Positions 1-13,183 of a stretch of DNA of 64,000 nucleotides are shown piece after piece (within the stretch, counting starts at the first letter, position 1; each line of letters starts with the position of its first letter). The position numbers and the translations under genes were made by a program. Source of the DNA: Coniferiporia sulphurascens (lineage: Eukaryota; Basidiomycota; Agaricomycetes; Hymenochaetales; Hymenochaetaceae); assembly GCA_002794785.1 (NCBI GenBank), contig NBBA01000010.1, forward strand, positions 930,001 through 994,000. Reading direction: 5' to 3'. The notes below the pieces were generated by a model that did not search any database, was not told where the DNA came from, and worked only from the letters and a program-made list of their open reading frames with translations.

Positions 1-1124
<1,124 letters not shown>

Positions 1125-1554
1125 GCCCTACTAGTCTTTCACTTCTCCCCTCTTGCTCCAATACTCAAGGCACTCCTTTCCATTTGTCGCTTCCCCCTAC
1201 TTTTCATAAACTCAATTACCGGAGTTGGCTGTGTTTTAGTGACTATCTCCCTGATATCCCCTCCGACTTCACATCGAGTGTTTAAAGTCAGTGAGGAGTA
1301 ATGAACGTGCGAATTATTCCTGCTTGCGTTCATGCGTTTCGTCGCCCTTAAAACCCCACCCCTTTTGTTCCGGAAGCAGACTTTCAGTATATTATTTTGA
1401 TGTCATTGGTAACCAAGTGACACTGTTTTCTCGAGACCTGAGTTCGAGTCACTCCTTGGCGGTGATCGGCGCAGTGTAAGTTGCAAGATTTGTGGCTGGC
1501 TCCGTATTACGTACTACGGAATCATGCGGATTACATAGTCCATGTCCACGTTTC
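1125..1554. other. Intergenic, nothing recognised
   Basis: Downstream region of the GH5 gene. Short open frames on both strands resemble no family I know. No repeat or RNA gene is seen. Confidence 0.5.
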
Positions 1555-2024
1555 ACGTTCCAGACCAGCGGAAACATTTCCTCAGACCGTCTAGCATATA
1601 AATTGGATGAAGGGTTTCAAACACTATCACCCGCAACACCCGGTGCTCCGCATCACCAAGGAGCTCCAGCGCGTGCGGTCTTCGTCCGAGACTGCCCTCA
1701 AACTCAATTGAATTGTCTAAACCCTTCAACAAGACTCCTAGCTGAAAATACAGGAGCTCTCCCCATATACCATTTCTCAGTAAGTATAGGGTCTGTGCCC
1801 TTGTTAAGTCTGCCCTGTTTCTTCTACCCTTTCGTAATGATGCTGATTTCGGAAACTCGAATGTATTTGAGCCGATGCCTTCTCGTAGCGACAAATATCC
1901 CCCCCTCCCAAAGAATACACATCCCCTTAGTATGACCCGTCACACCCTCAGTGATAGCTTCATTGACTTCTGGTGCTCTCCGCAGTAAACCGTTAGTTCT
2001 GATTCCGGCCAAAATCTTGGTCAT
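1555..2024 (-). pseudogene. Degraded FunK1-type kinase remnant
   Basis: On the minus strand, two frames carry pieces that match the complete kinase at 2768-5272 in the same order. One piece reads VSEISIITKG where the intact gene has ISEVDIIAEG. The other reads RVIVFETLHPIYMLDGLRK where the intact gene has RAIAFELLHPIYMLGDLRK. The pieces are joined through a frameshift and a stop. The catalytic-loop exon that should follow is not found downstream, and no N-terminal half is seen upstream. This is a broken, partial tandem copy lying just 3' of the intact gene in the same direction. Confidence 0.75.
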
Positions 2025-2767
2025 AATGAAACCGTGACTACAAACAGCAACACCTTGGGTGTGTTCCAGAATAGACCGCCAAAGCTGCAGGATTTGCTAG
2101 ATCCTTTCAACACAAACTTCTATTGTACTGTCTGCAGGGAAACGGAAGCGGCTTTATAGGAACACAACTTTCCCCAGGACCTGCAGTAACTCGACCTCTT
2201 GATCAGCTGCGAATGGCGTCAGTTTCTTCTACAATTTCTCTCTGGCGGATATGACCAGCGCCGCGTACACCTTCATCATCTACCTTTGCGAGTGTTAAAA
2301 TTGAACTGTAGCCAACCTACGATGGAAGCGTGGTCGTATCTTAAGTAGCGGCAATGATGGATAGCCACCGGGGGATTGAAAGGGACTTAGGGAGCCCGCA
2401 AGCGAGTGCAGGGCTGGCATGTTTGGCTAGGAACTTGAATTCGGCGGAAGGCCCCTTGTGAGCCACTGGTCGGACGAGCCACTCTGTCGTGCGCCAGTCA
2501 CACAGGCACAGTACATACACGAGTTATACAACAAACAACGACGCGCCTATGTGTAAAACGAATGACGAGATGAACGATTGGTGACAATTCCCTACAACGA
2601 AAATCCGAAAACTAGGTGATCATGATACAATATGACGTTTTCAAGTAAACGAACACCATACACTCGACCCACACACATAATCACTACATACATTCCAACT
2701 GATGAACAAGAGTTATTATGACAGGTTCTTCGACACAACCCATACGACGAAAGGCTAACACGTTAGA
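2025..2767. other. Intergenic, nothing recognised
   Basis: Lies between the FunK1 remnant and the intact FunK1 gene. No protein similarity is seen in any frame; it may hold the eroded N-terminal half of the remnant. Confidence 0.4.
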
Positions 2768-5272
2768 TTATAACTTGTAAATGCCCAGTAGGTTCTTGTA
2801 AGTAACATGTCCCCCCAAGGTCTCCTCATCGTAGCGCCCCGGGTTATAGCCCACAATCATACCTCCGTGGAAGGTTGGTACCCCATGCGTGGTCCTGGAT
2901 TTGTATCCGTATACAAAGAGATTTTGCATGGGTGCAATCCAACTACGGAGACCTTCGTATCGCTCAGGATAGGCAACTTTCTCGTCGACGCACGCAGGCG
3001 CTTTGTACGCTCGCAGTTCGTTAATATCGTGCTGGAGCCATTCCCCAAGGGTGTCCTTATCAATCAGGCGGTCATTGCCTAGCCAATGACACGCGATCCA
3101 GATCAAGGCATACAGTAAGGACTCCCAATTGAACCGCTCCATGTGTTCTACGGGCTCATCTGTTAGGAGGTCCCTCGCCATGAACGGTCGATTTTCTACA
3201 TGGCTGTTCGATGTTGGATCTTTCGAGCCGTCCCAGCTAACCAAAACGCCACAGACATCATTTCCTACACGTCGGTACATCAGACTTCCGACGCTAATGT
3301 CGTCATGCATAATACCAGAACTCCACAAAAAATGTTGTCCTGGTAGAAAATGTCAATTTAAGAACATCTAAACTTTCTTCTCGTACTACTCACCTTGGAA
3401 AATTCCACGAAAACATTTCTTAAATTTCCTTAAGTCGCCCAACATGTATATCGGATGAAGGAGCTCGAATGCTATCGCCCGCCGCACTCGAGTCTCCACA
3501 TCGTCAAGAGCCCCCAACATGCCTAGCCTTTGCCTAAAACTGCTGGTTTCTGTGTCATGTTGGTCCTCGGAATCGTAGATTACCGGAAGACAGTCCTCAA
3601 GCGTTCCTTCGATGTTGTTTTTCTTCCTGAAGTCAGCATTTTCATCGAGCTCTTGCAGCTTTTTTCGTCCCTCCGCAATAATGTCAACTTCGGAAATCCG
3701 ACTTTTTAAAGCCCAGCTCATTTTCACAGCAACAACGCTTCCGATCTTGAGTGGCACCGCCGCATGGTTCTCCAGTTTAATTAACTTGGCCTCGATAACG
3801 TCAGTCCACCTTCCCACCAACCCTTGAATTTTTGGATATGCTAGTCGTCTAATGAAGCGGAAGACTTTGCCTTTCATAGACAGACTGTATTGTAAGATAG
3901 GATCAACGCTTTCTGGCGCAACGTCCTCTTGAATCGCAGCGTCATCACTGTCGTCCGAAACCGAGGTCGGCGCTAGATTCATGTCCTCGAGCTTCGTAAT
4001 TTCTTCCAAGATACCACGTTCATCCTTAGCCATATCCTTCATGCAATTCAATAAAAACACGAGTCCAGACAAGTCATTGACAAAGTCGACCGGCTGAGAG
4101 GTGCGAACGACGCCCGTGTGGTCATCGTAACAGATCCGCATTTTTCCATCGATCACAAGCGCACTGTAAATGTGGCGCATGCCTTGTGAATACGAACGCT
4201 GCCCAATTGCATACCGAGGCCCCTGTTCGCAAAGGTATCCGGGGCCTCTATCCAAATTGTCCCGCGGACTCGTGCCACGACTGCCTTCAGTTTCGATTTC
4301 CTTAGGTAAACTCCCCTTACTGCCCACAAAAGATCTGGACTGTGGATCTAAACACTCACACCCGGACACAGACATTGACGGCATCGCAGACGCCACGTGT
4401 CCTGTTATCCTGGTTGACCCTCCCCTGCCTCTGGATTTAGATCCTGCGACCGGTCGCTGGACTCCTGGAATAATGTTGCTGGCTGAGGATAGGGGACCCG
4501 AGTCCGACGACTGGCCACCTAGACCTTTGTCTAAAGAGTCGAGATGGGAAGTAGCTGTGTTGGGCCTGGAGATAATTGCGCCGTCTATCAAAGTATAATT
4601 GACAGACGAGAGACTTGTTTGTGAAATAGACCCAGGTTCAGCATCAGCGGATTACTTGCCTACTGGGATTGGATCATCCTTTGACTTGCGCTCATTTGCA
4701 GAAAGCATATCGGCCAAGTTATACCGTGTGTCTTGAGAAATCCCATAGTTCACATTTGCATAATTAGTCCATTTCCCATCTTTGGCCGACTCATCCAAGC
4801 CATCAATAACGACAACATCAGGTTTCTGAGTGTTCTTTAACGCACCGCCGGAGCGGCGGGGATCGTTTCTACGTAAGGCATTTTCTTCGGCTCTGTGTAA
4901 GAGCTCGAGGATTTTATTTGCAAGTCTAGCGAAAGGTTTAAAGCGAGCCCTTTCTTTGTCCTCGAAAGTGCCTTTCACGCTGTTGCTATAGGCGTCCCGC
5001 AGCTCCAGAACTCCCGGATCCATAGCTATTTCTTCCAAATTCGGATCGATCTTCTCAAATCTGCCTTTAAATTTTCCCGGATCCAACTTCTGGTCAGAAT
5101 CGAGTAGGCTTTCGAGACCCATCTCCGAAAGAGCTGCTAGGAAGTGGTCGAGATCGACTCCCTCAGGAATGGATTCCATATCGAAAGGCTTGTCATGATC
5201 AAAGATAGCGGAGAGTTTTGGAAGAGGTTTACGTCCAGTTCTGAGATGATTGTAGTAGGGCGTCGAAGCCAT
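2768..5272 (-). CDS. FunK1-type fungal protein kinase
   Basis: Fungal-specific protein kinase family expanded in mushrooms; substrates are unknown. Three exons fit: 5272-4656, 4565-3394 and 3339-2768, together 2361 nt or 786 residues plus stop, a normal size for the family. The start MASTPYYNHLRTGRK is preferred over an in-frame upstream Met 13 codons earlier. Exon 1 is the N-terminal helical region, and exon 2 opens with a low-complexity Ser/Gly linker and then the N-lobe (AIAFELLHPIYML). Exon 3 has the catalytic loop as HDDIS where the family has HRDIS, and SWDGS where the metal-binding motif is usually D-[FWY]-D-L. The catalytic Asp is kept, but the preceding Arg, the later Asn (VGSLM for VGNI/LM) and the first Asp of the metal motif are changed, so activity may be reduced or lost. 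Confidence 0.85.
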
Positions 5273-5311
5273 GACGGTAGTTAGAGAGGTTGTCCCGCCC
5301 ACATATTGCAC

Positions 5312-5962
5312 AAATGTGGCATTACCATGTGGTGGCGCGCCTTGGACGCGTTTGTACCGTGTCGCGTGCGCATTGAGTGGTTACGTAATCAAGATGTAAG
5401 CCGAATTTTCGACTTGATTTTCGTCGCACGATGGGATTAGTCCTTGATGTCCGGAATTTCATAACGATCCTAGTTTCCACCCAAGGACGTTGTACGCAGA
5501 GTTAGCTACAACTAAAACCTGACTTAACGCACTTGCTCACCTACTAAATGTAGTCGCATAGCCGAGATTTCCAACACTGTCGGCATGAACTTTCAAGTTC
5601 GAACGCATCTTATCAATACGGTATCATGTACGGTTACATATTGCAAGTTAGTCCCAAACTCCCGCCCCCGAGGTAGAAATGATCCTCGTTTGTACCAGGA
5701 GTTGTCACGGCTTGCCAGTGACAACTTTATTTCGGTAGCCTGAGCCCTTCTAATAAAAGTGAACAGCTGGTCGATTGTTAGGATTCAGACTGACCAGTAT
5801 TTGTATTGGACTCGCTACGGACTTACACTTGTCAAATCTGTCTTGTGACAAGGAAGGCTATCTCACAGAAAGGCTAATGGGACTGAGCTCTTGCCTGCAA
5901 TTACGAAATCACGTCTTATTTTCACAGGAACCACCGGTCACATTCGTATTCTCCACAGAATT
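5312..5962. other. Intergenic, nothing recognised
   Basis: Upstream region of the FunK1 gene and downstream region of the first GH47 gene. No coding or repeat signal is recognised. Confidence 0.5.
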
Positions 5963-8536
5963 TTAAGCAGCAATGCTATGTACAAGAGGGACCATCTGCT
6001 TTAAATGGGCCGGATTTGCGCTGCCCGTCGGGAAATTCACAAACGCCATCGATTTCTTTGGAGACTTGGTTACATCCGGGAACGTCAAGGGGTTTTTGCC
6101 GAATCCCGACGAGACAGGTTCGTAAGGAAAGGGGTGCGCTTCGGTGTTGAACACAACTGACAAGAATGGTGAGTACATAGGGGCATGGTTGAAGATACCA
6201 AATAGGCTGTCTCACACTTATCGAGGCTAATGTGCTCGGGGTCGTCGAATGTGAGGAATCTGCTCAACGAACCGTAAATAAATTCCGGGGGCAGATATAT
6301 GTATGAAACTGATTCCCACAAGTACTTCATCACCTCCGCAAAAAAGAAACTCTCCGTGTCATCGATGAAGGACGTCGTAGAGTTATTGACGTTGTTGGTG
6401 CCCGCATAGGCGTTGTTCACCTTCAGGAATGTATCCATGCTATTCACCGCACTGCGTGCCCGTGTGAGGTACTTCTCGTCTCCGGTCACACGCCACGCAT
6501 AGAAGTTACTTTCGAGGACCTCTGGACGAAGAATATATTCTGAATCGGTGATGTAGAAGCCATTCTTTTCATAAAAATCCAGTTCCGAAGGGGAGGGTGC
6601 ATTTTCATCCGTGAAATTGCCATCACTGGATGTCCATGCAAAAATTTCCGGACCAATTCCAGTTCTGATAAAGAGTTCGTATGACCAGGATCATCGTTAC
6701 TATTTCAGAAGAGGTGTTCATGCGCGGAAACTGTCACGACTTGCGCGGTGCTCTGGTATGTGTTCCAGCACGCTTCGACTAAATCCAGTGCCACATCAAC
6801 GATGGTGTCGTTGCCCAACAGCTTTCCACCGAGCAGCCAGTTTCCACCGTAATAGCACGCGAGATGGGATCCAACATGGCGAACATGCCCGTTATTGTCG
6901 AGATCGGCGAGATAAACGTGGTTTCCGACCGTGGAAGTCTACGAAAAATTATTATTACTCTCATAGGGTAAAGCTTACAATTGTGGTTGCCGATCAGCGG
7001 CACCGGCAAAACTTACACTCTTAAGGTACCTGATAGACGAGTCAACCGCCAAACGCCATGTATCAATGAAGACCGGATTTGTTGTCCCAGTTAAAATCGG
7101 ATACTTGAGAAGATATTCGAAGTAGCTGTCGGTGCCACCGCCCCATGTCTAAAGAATACCAATTTAGTAGTGGGTCGTGACGAAGCAAGCGGAGTTTTAG
7201 AGAGACTGACAATATAAGCGCAACTGAACTGGCTTGTTGAGGGATTAATGCACTGTGGTGCGAGACCGGGTCTCTGTGACGTTGGTTGGTTAAACACCCC
7301 ATTTTCAAAACATTGGTTGATAGAAAGGCACTCACAGGATCTGGCAAGCTGATAATTGTCCTCACTGACCCTTCCGCCAGTTTGCGATACGTGTCATTCC
7401 GGGTAAGCTGGCTGAAGATGAAGTAGTATCTCAGTGTTCATCCGTACGTAAAAAACGAAAGATACTTCACGTACGATAATGTGAACCACCCAAGAGTGAG
7501 CTAGTAAAACCATGAAATTCGCCCAATTCCACATTCATTTTTCTGCTCGTGAACTGTAAAAGGCGATTTAACACGTACTGTTCCAGCCTCGGCAGTCGTT
7601 GTCTGAGGAGATGGTAAAAGAGGTACATTGGCATTGAATACTATTCAATTAGACATTGAGGGAGACCACAAACGTTCTGAATTACTGGCTGGTTCGTGGC
7701 GAAATCCAACTCGCCATATGGAATGGTGTTATCCTTAATCCGGATTCAGATAATAATAAAAACCCAATGAATAAGAACGCTATATGCGATAGTCATAGCG
7801 CACCTTAATCCAGGCGAACGCCATCTTGTCGGCGACCTCCTTGGCCTTTTCGACGAGGATCTCGTGCTTTGAGTTACTCAGTCGATACGCACTGAGCAGG
7901 CCGCCGACATAGCGAATTGAAGTCTCGAACACGCTTCAAGACGTGAAACAGATGTATTATTCTATAGAACTCGAGTAAGACGAGTACGCACCTAACAGTT
8001 CCGCCCACCTTTGACTTATTAAAGTCAATTGTACTACTGAAATTGACGGCTTCATTGAATAATTCCTACGATGAACACGCGAAGAAAGGTGGTTGAGTTG
8101 ATAATGGAGGTCAGTGCACAGGGTTCGAAGAGCAAAGTCATGGCTTAAAATAACGCTTACGTCCAGACCCATAATGGACATCGTGGTCATGCCATCCACG
8201 ATCGACGCACCCCATCCATTTCGTCCATCACTGAACGATTTGCTTACTGGCTGGAGGTCGTCGTGGCCAAAAGCAAATTTCCTGCACAAGGTAACAGCCA
8301 GCACATCGAAGAATCCCGTCAGTAACGAATTGAAGGAACATAGTAAACGAATCCAATTAAAACCCTGCGACTCACTTGTATGTTGAATAAGCCTCAGTAA
8401 ACATACTTTTTACGTGATTAGCATCTTTGGCTGCTTCTGGAGGGAGAGCAAGTCCGACTTTTTGTACAGACGCAGCGGATGCCACTCCAATCGCCGTGGC
8501 TGCCACCAGTGCCAAGTGCCTCGAGACAAAGAGCAT
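5963..8536 (-). CDS. Secreted GH47 class I alpha-1,2-mannosidase, copy 1
   Basis: Inverting, calcium-dependent alpha-1,2-mannosidase family that trims N-glycan mannose. The start is ATG at 8536, giving a signal peptide ([21 protein letters not shown]) then [15 protein letters not shown]. Motifs in order: [50 protein letters not shown] (catalytic Glu region), [27 protein letters not shown] and [11 protein letters not shown], whose Thr binds calcium. The last intron splits the codon before VFNTEA. More than ten short introns interrupt the gene. One, starting at 6744, has a GC donor (GCAAGT) where the paralogue has GTAAGC. The motif DGMTTM stands where most GH47 enzymes have DALDT. It is the tandem paralogue of the gene at 9340-11916 and all expected motifs are present. 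Confidence 0.88.
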
Positions 8537-9339
8537 TTATGCGTTGAGAATGATAGAAAATGTTGTAGGTCCGGCAGGGATCTAGGAGCGAGAAAAATAT
8601 CTATGTGTTCTAGTGAATGAAGAATAGAATGCGCGAAGCCGTGTGCGCGTATATGTATGTGTTCGTTAAAGCTCTAGGCAACCATGAATAGACAGGCCGC
8701 CGTCTTGCGCTTTCCGTGGTGGCTTCCATGGTGCGTCATCAGGGAACGAGGTGCAGCTGTCATGGAATTGCTGTACACAAGGACTTAATAAAAAGGATAT
8801 CCGTTGTTTTGATCAACACAAATATGGGAAATTTATATATTGCTCAGCTCGATTCCGGAGCAACACGAAGTCAAATGATACTCGGTGGTTACTCAGTAGC
8901 AGAGGCTCTCGCGAAAGTTGATATTCACGAAGCAGAAACCCTTCCTATATACATCGTATTTCCCGTTACATAATCTCGGCTGCGCCATAGCACCTTGTTA
9001 CCATAACCAGTAATCTTTTCATAACTATACATTCGTTTTGAGCACCCAGCAAGGGGACCGCGTTTACAAAAAAAAAAAAAAGGAAAAAAATACCATGGCA
9101 TACCGGTAGTTGTACCAAATAGATACGATAGATGAGCAAGCAATTGCAGCACCGACAGAGAGCCAATCACAAAAAAAATCATAATCCAACTGGAACAAAC
9201 AGACCCATAAAAACGAATAAAACCTGTTAAAAAAGAAACAAATATTCTTTCCCCAAATCATCACTTCATAATTCAGCATCGTAGGTGAGCGCGACACTTT
9301 ATAACTCAGAATCCTTATCCGCTGTAACTAACATCACAA
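8537..9339. other. Intergenic between the GH47 pair
   Basis: Promoter region of GH47 copy 1 and 3' flank of copy 2. It holds an A-rich run near 9068-9090. No gene is recognised. Confidence 0.5.
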
Positions 9340-11916
9340 CTAGTTGTCATTGCCGTGCACGAGCTGGACGATCTGTGTCGGCAGGAACGGGTTCGCGCTG
9401 ACTGCCGGGAAGCTAGCGGGAGAAGCTGATTTCGCTTTCGTGGGCTTCAGAGTCGATTCTGGGAACGTCAGGGGATTCTTGCCGAAGGATGCTGGGAGCG
9501 ATCCGTAGGGGAAGGGCTGCCCTTCCGTGTTGAAAACGACTAGATGCGAGATGAAGGCATGAGTATCACCCTCAGATTTAGTACACTTGAGCTGCTTACA
9601 GTTGTCAAGGCTGATATGCTCAGGGTCGTCGAACGTGAGGAACCTGCGAAATGAACCAGATAAGCAAAGGGCAAGGAACAGAGACGTATGTAGAAAACTA
9701 GTACGCACAAGTACTTCAGCACCTCCGCAAAGAAAAAGCTCTCCGTATCGTCAACGAAGGACGTCGTACGGTTATTGACATCATTGGTACCTGCGAAGGC
9801 GTTGTTCACCTTGAGGAACTCGTTCATGCTATTCGCTGCGTCGCGTGCGCGCGTTACGTATTTATCGTCTCCGGTCACACGCCACGCGTAAAAGTTACTC
9901 TCGAGCACTTCTGGGCGGAGGATGTAGTCGGAACCGGTGATGTAGAAACCATGTTCGTCGTAGAAAGCCAAGTCGGATGCGGAGGGTGCATCCCCGCCAG
10001 TGAAGTTACCGTCGCTAGAGATAAAAGCAAAAGTCTCTGGGCCAATGCCGGTTCTGACGAAAGAGTGAATGATTAGATGAGAACCCTTTTATTATTCGAT
10101 ATTGGGCAAGATAGACGATTGTGGCTTACGCGGTGCTCTGGTACGTGTTCCAGCATGCCTCCACCAAGTCGAGTGCTACATCGACAATAGTGTCGTTGCC
10201 CAGCAGCTTTCCACCTAGGAGCCAGTTTCCGCCGTAGTAGCATGCAAGATGCGAGCCAATGTGGCGAATATCACCATCATCGTCGAGGTCAGCCAGGTAA
10301 ACGTGGTCCCCGACTGTGGAGGTCTGTAAGAAACAAAATTTATTCACATGAACTGAGCACTTTTAGACGCCTTTTCGCGACAAAACTTACGCGTTTAAGG
10401 AACCTGATGGACGAGTCAACAGCTAAGCGCCAAGTGTCGATGAATATCGGGTCCGCTGTGCCAGTCAGAATTGGGTATTTCAAGAGATATTCAAAGTAAC
10501 TGTCGCTGCCTCCACCCCATGTCTGTAGAGGTATTAGTCTAGTCAGACCTGTGTTAAGTGGTCAAAAAATGTACTAACAATGTAGGAACAGTCGAACTGG
10601 CTGGAAGAGGGGTCAATACACTGGGGCGCAAGGCCGGGGAGCTGCGATGCATGTTGGGTAAATTTTATTTGTAGAGGATCAACCCAAGCGTCACTCACAG
10701 GGTCGCCCGACAGACCAATAATTGTCCTTACGGACCCTTCCGTAAGGTTGCGATATGTGTCGTTTCCGGTGAGTTTACTAAAAATAAGGAACCTTGTTCA
10801 GAACTCGTCCGGACGCCGGAAATGTAAAATTACGAACGAAAGGGTCGACCACTCGAGGGTAAGCTTTTATATTGTGACGTTAAGATTTTTACCTTGAACT
10901 ACATAGGTAGTCCGTGACTTACTGTTCCAGCTTCCGCGATATTTGACTTAAAACAGTTTTTAAGTATTTATTTATATATGCGGGAATTAATGGAAATGAC
11001 TTACGCTTTGAATCACGGGCTCATTCGTGGTGAAGTTCAGCTCTCCGAACGGAATGGTGTTATCCTGTAATTCATTTTAAACCGCCAACATAAAGTTTAA
11101 TTAAATACGAGAAGTCGGCGCTAAGAATGATCACTCGAATGGGAGTAAGGTGGAAGCGAGAACGTACCCCAACCCAGGCAAACGCCATCTTATCGGCAAC
11201 TTCCTTGGACTTCTCAACGAGGATCTCATACTTGGATCCGCTCAGTTGATATGCACTAAGCATGCCACCCACATAGCGGATCGTCGTCTCGAATACGCTT
11301 TATATTATAATTCAAACATGCTTAATATCCCTGACTTAAACCAAAGCGAAGTGGAGATGCGTACCTGACTGTTTCATCAACCTGCGATTCGCTAAAGTCT
11401 ATTGTGGCGCTGAAGTTAAGAGCTTCGTTGAAGAAATCCTAATAGATGATTGTATAAGTCTTACATGAACCGATGAAGAGGAAGATGAATTGTAATGGAC
11501 GTGAACATTGGTGTAACAGGGAATACCACTTACGTCCAGGCCCATAATAAACATTGTGGCCATGCCGTCAATGATCGACGCTCCCCAGCCATTACGTCCG
11601 TCATTAAACGTCTCGCTAACGGGCTGGAGGTCATCATGACCGAAAGCAAATTTACTGCAAGATGAGACGGTCAGTACAAAAGAGGTGGACTGAGGCATAA
11701 CGGCCGTGTAGTTATGTATCTTAATCGTACGACATTGAGACGGTCTTCAACTCACTTGTACGTCGAGAACGCGTCACTGAACATTTGCTTTATCAACGTA
11801 GCATCGGCCGCTGCTTCAGGAGGGAGGGTTAGGCCAGACTTCTGCACAGACGCAGCGGACGTCGCGCCCGCGAGCGCGGCGGCTACCAGTAACGAGCGCC
11901 CCGAGACTGAAAGCAT
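9340..11916 (-). CDS. Secreted GH47 class I alpha-1,2-mannosidase, copy 2
   Basis: Paralogue of the neighbouring gene with the same intron layout. The start is ATG at 11916: signal peptide [20 protein letters not shown] then [18 protein letters not shown]. Motifs in order: [82 protein letters not shown] and [12 protein letters not shown]; stop TAG at 9340-9342. The final intron starts after GACAACT and rejoins at TCGTTTTC, which gives LDNFVFNTEG. The intron whose donor is GC in copy 1 has a normal GTAAGC here. Expected role: secreted or secretory-pathway trimming of alpha-1,2-linked mannose. No breaks were seen. Confidence 0.88.
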
Positions 11917-12067
11917 TTGTCCGTCCAAAAGTCAAGCAACGTGTGAAAAGTCCAGGAGCGAATATCAGAGAGGATAGCAAGTCCTAGCAATAGTGAGGAC
12001 CGATGTCGACTTGAGCAGAAAAAGAGGCAGCGTCGAGGGGACGAAGCTGGAGCTAACCGGACCCGTC

Positions 12068-13072
12068 TTAATGACGGTATTTATATCCTTCAAACAGCCC
12101 CAACTTCTTGTACCGTCTCCCCTGGCAGTCATGATTATACCGAAAAGAGTGAGACGCGTGCCGAACGTAGAAGGCTCCAGTCTTTCCATATCCACTAGCT
12201 GGCAGCCTACAAGACGGCGTATATTTGTTCGGAAGCACGCACGCGCTTCTTACAGACTTCGCTGTCGAAAATAAACGATGGAGAACAAGGATAGTACGGG
12301 CGCATGTGGATAGGCGGACGCAATTGGCCGCTGTCGCGTGATGATAGATCAAGATAAATCGGATGCAGAGAGTGGATGAAGCTCGGGAGGAGCGAGGGCG
12401 GGCGAAGAAGGCCACCCAATGTGGAGAGATGGCTAGTCGCGAGCACGAGGCGGGGGTGTTACATGAGCGTGACCGGGCTGCATTTGGCAAGCGGCCCCAG
12501 ACTCCGGTGATGTCCATAGCCGCTCGCTGACACGCTTGGTACGCGAGCCGCCTGACCGCATGTCCCACTCGTCCCATCGTCTCGATCTCGCTCAAGTCTC
12601 TCATCAATCCCCATTCTCTTCTTTTACTTCTGATTTTTTGCCGCACAAACCTGCTTCGGTCCGTCTGTCGTAACGGGCGACCCTTGTTCACCTGTCTTCT
12701 CGCAATCGGTCCCATCGACGTGTCAAGGGTCAACTGGCGAACTGGCAGATATGCAATGGATAAACCATGAGCAAAGGATATCTGTAATGGACATCTTGGC
12801 TGGTCAAGTGCCCCATGGCCTCCTTTTTCAAACATACGCTTCAATGTCGCCCCGGCCGTCCGGATTATACGCGAGTGGCATGAGAAAATCCACCAGCTCT
12901 GTACCTTGATTCTCGCTTCTGCAAATGTCAATTGAACTACAACTTCTATGTTATTCTGGGAGTCCAGGCTCGTCACCGCGGATAAGGGTGAACACTGATA
13001 GGAGCCAAATCGCCAGGCTAACGGCTCTCCGTCCAAGTCTTTAAGATTGTCGAACCACAATTCAACTTTCAC
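12068..13072 (-). CDS. Hypothetical 334-codon open frame
   Basis: A long uninterrupted frame on the minus strand ends about 150 bp upstream of GH47 copy 2. The first 60 residues (WFDNLKDLDGEPLAWRFG onward) look protein-like. The rest is rich in Arg, Ser and Cys and resembles no family I know. A frame of this length without introns is unusual in this window. It may be chance, or only its first part may be a real exon. Confidence 0.2.
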   Translation of the reverse strand: MKVELWFDNLKDLDGEPLAWRFGSYQCSPLSAVTSLDSQNNIEVVVQLTFAEARIKVQSWWIFSCHSRIIRTAGATLKRMFEKGGHGALDQPRCPLQISFAHGLSIAYLPVRQLTLDTSMGPIARRQVNKGRPLRQTDRSRFVRQKIRSKRREWGLMRDLSEIETMGRVGHAVRRLAYQACQRAAMDITGVWGRLPNAARSRSCNTPASCSRLAISPHWVAFFARPRSSRASSTLCIRFILIYHHATAANCVRLSTCARTILVLHRLFSTAKSVRSACVLPNKYTPSCRLPASGYGKTGAFYVRHASHSFRYNHDCQGRRYKKLGLFEGYKYRH

Positions 13073-13183
13073 ACCGTTTTGGCATAGCCTAGGGTCATGA
13101 GAGACCAGAGAAGAGAGATAAATTAAGAAAATAGACTACATCAGATGATAATACAACAGCCGAGAATGAATAACATATATCCT

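Noticed and set aside
1430..1470. Possible tRNA B-box (GAGTTCGAGTCACTCC)
   Set aside because: No matching A-box and no cloverleaf could be folded around it.
9068..9090. A-rich run as a tail of a retroposed sequence
   Set aside because: No target-site duplication or element body could be found on either side.
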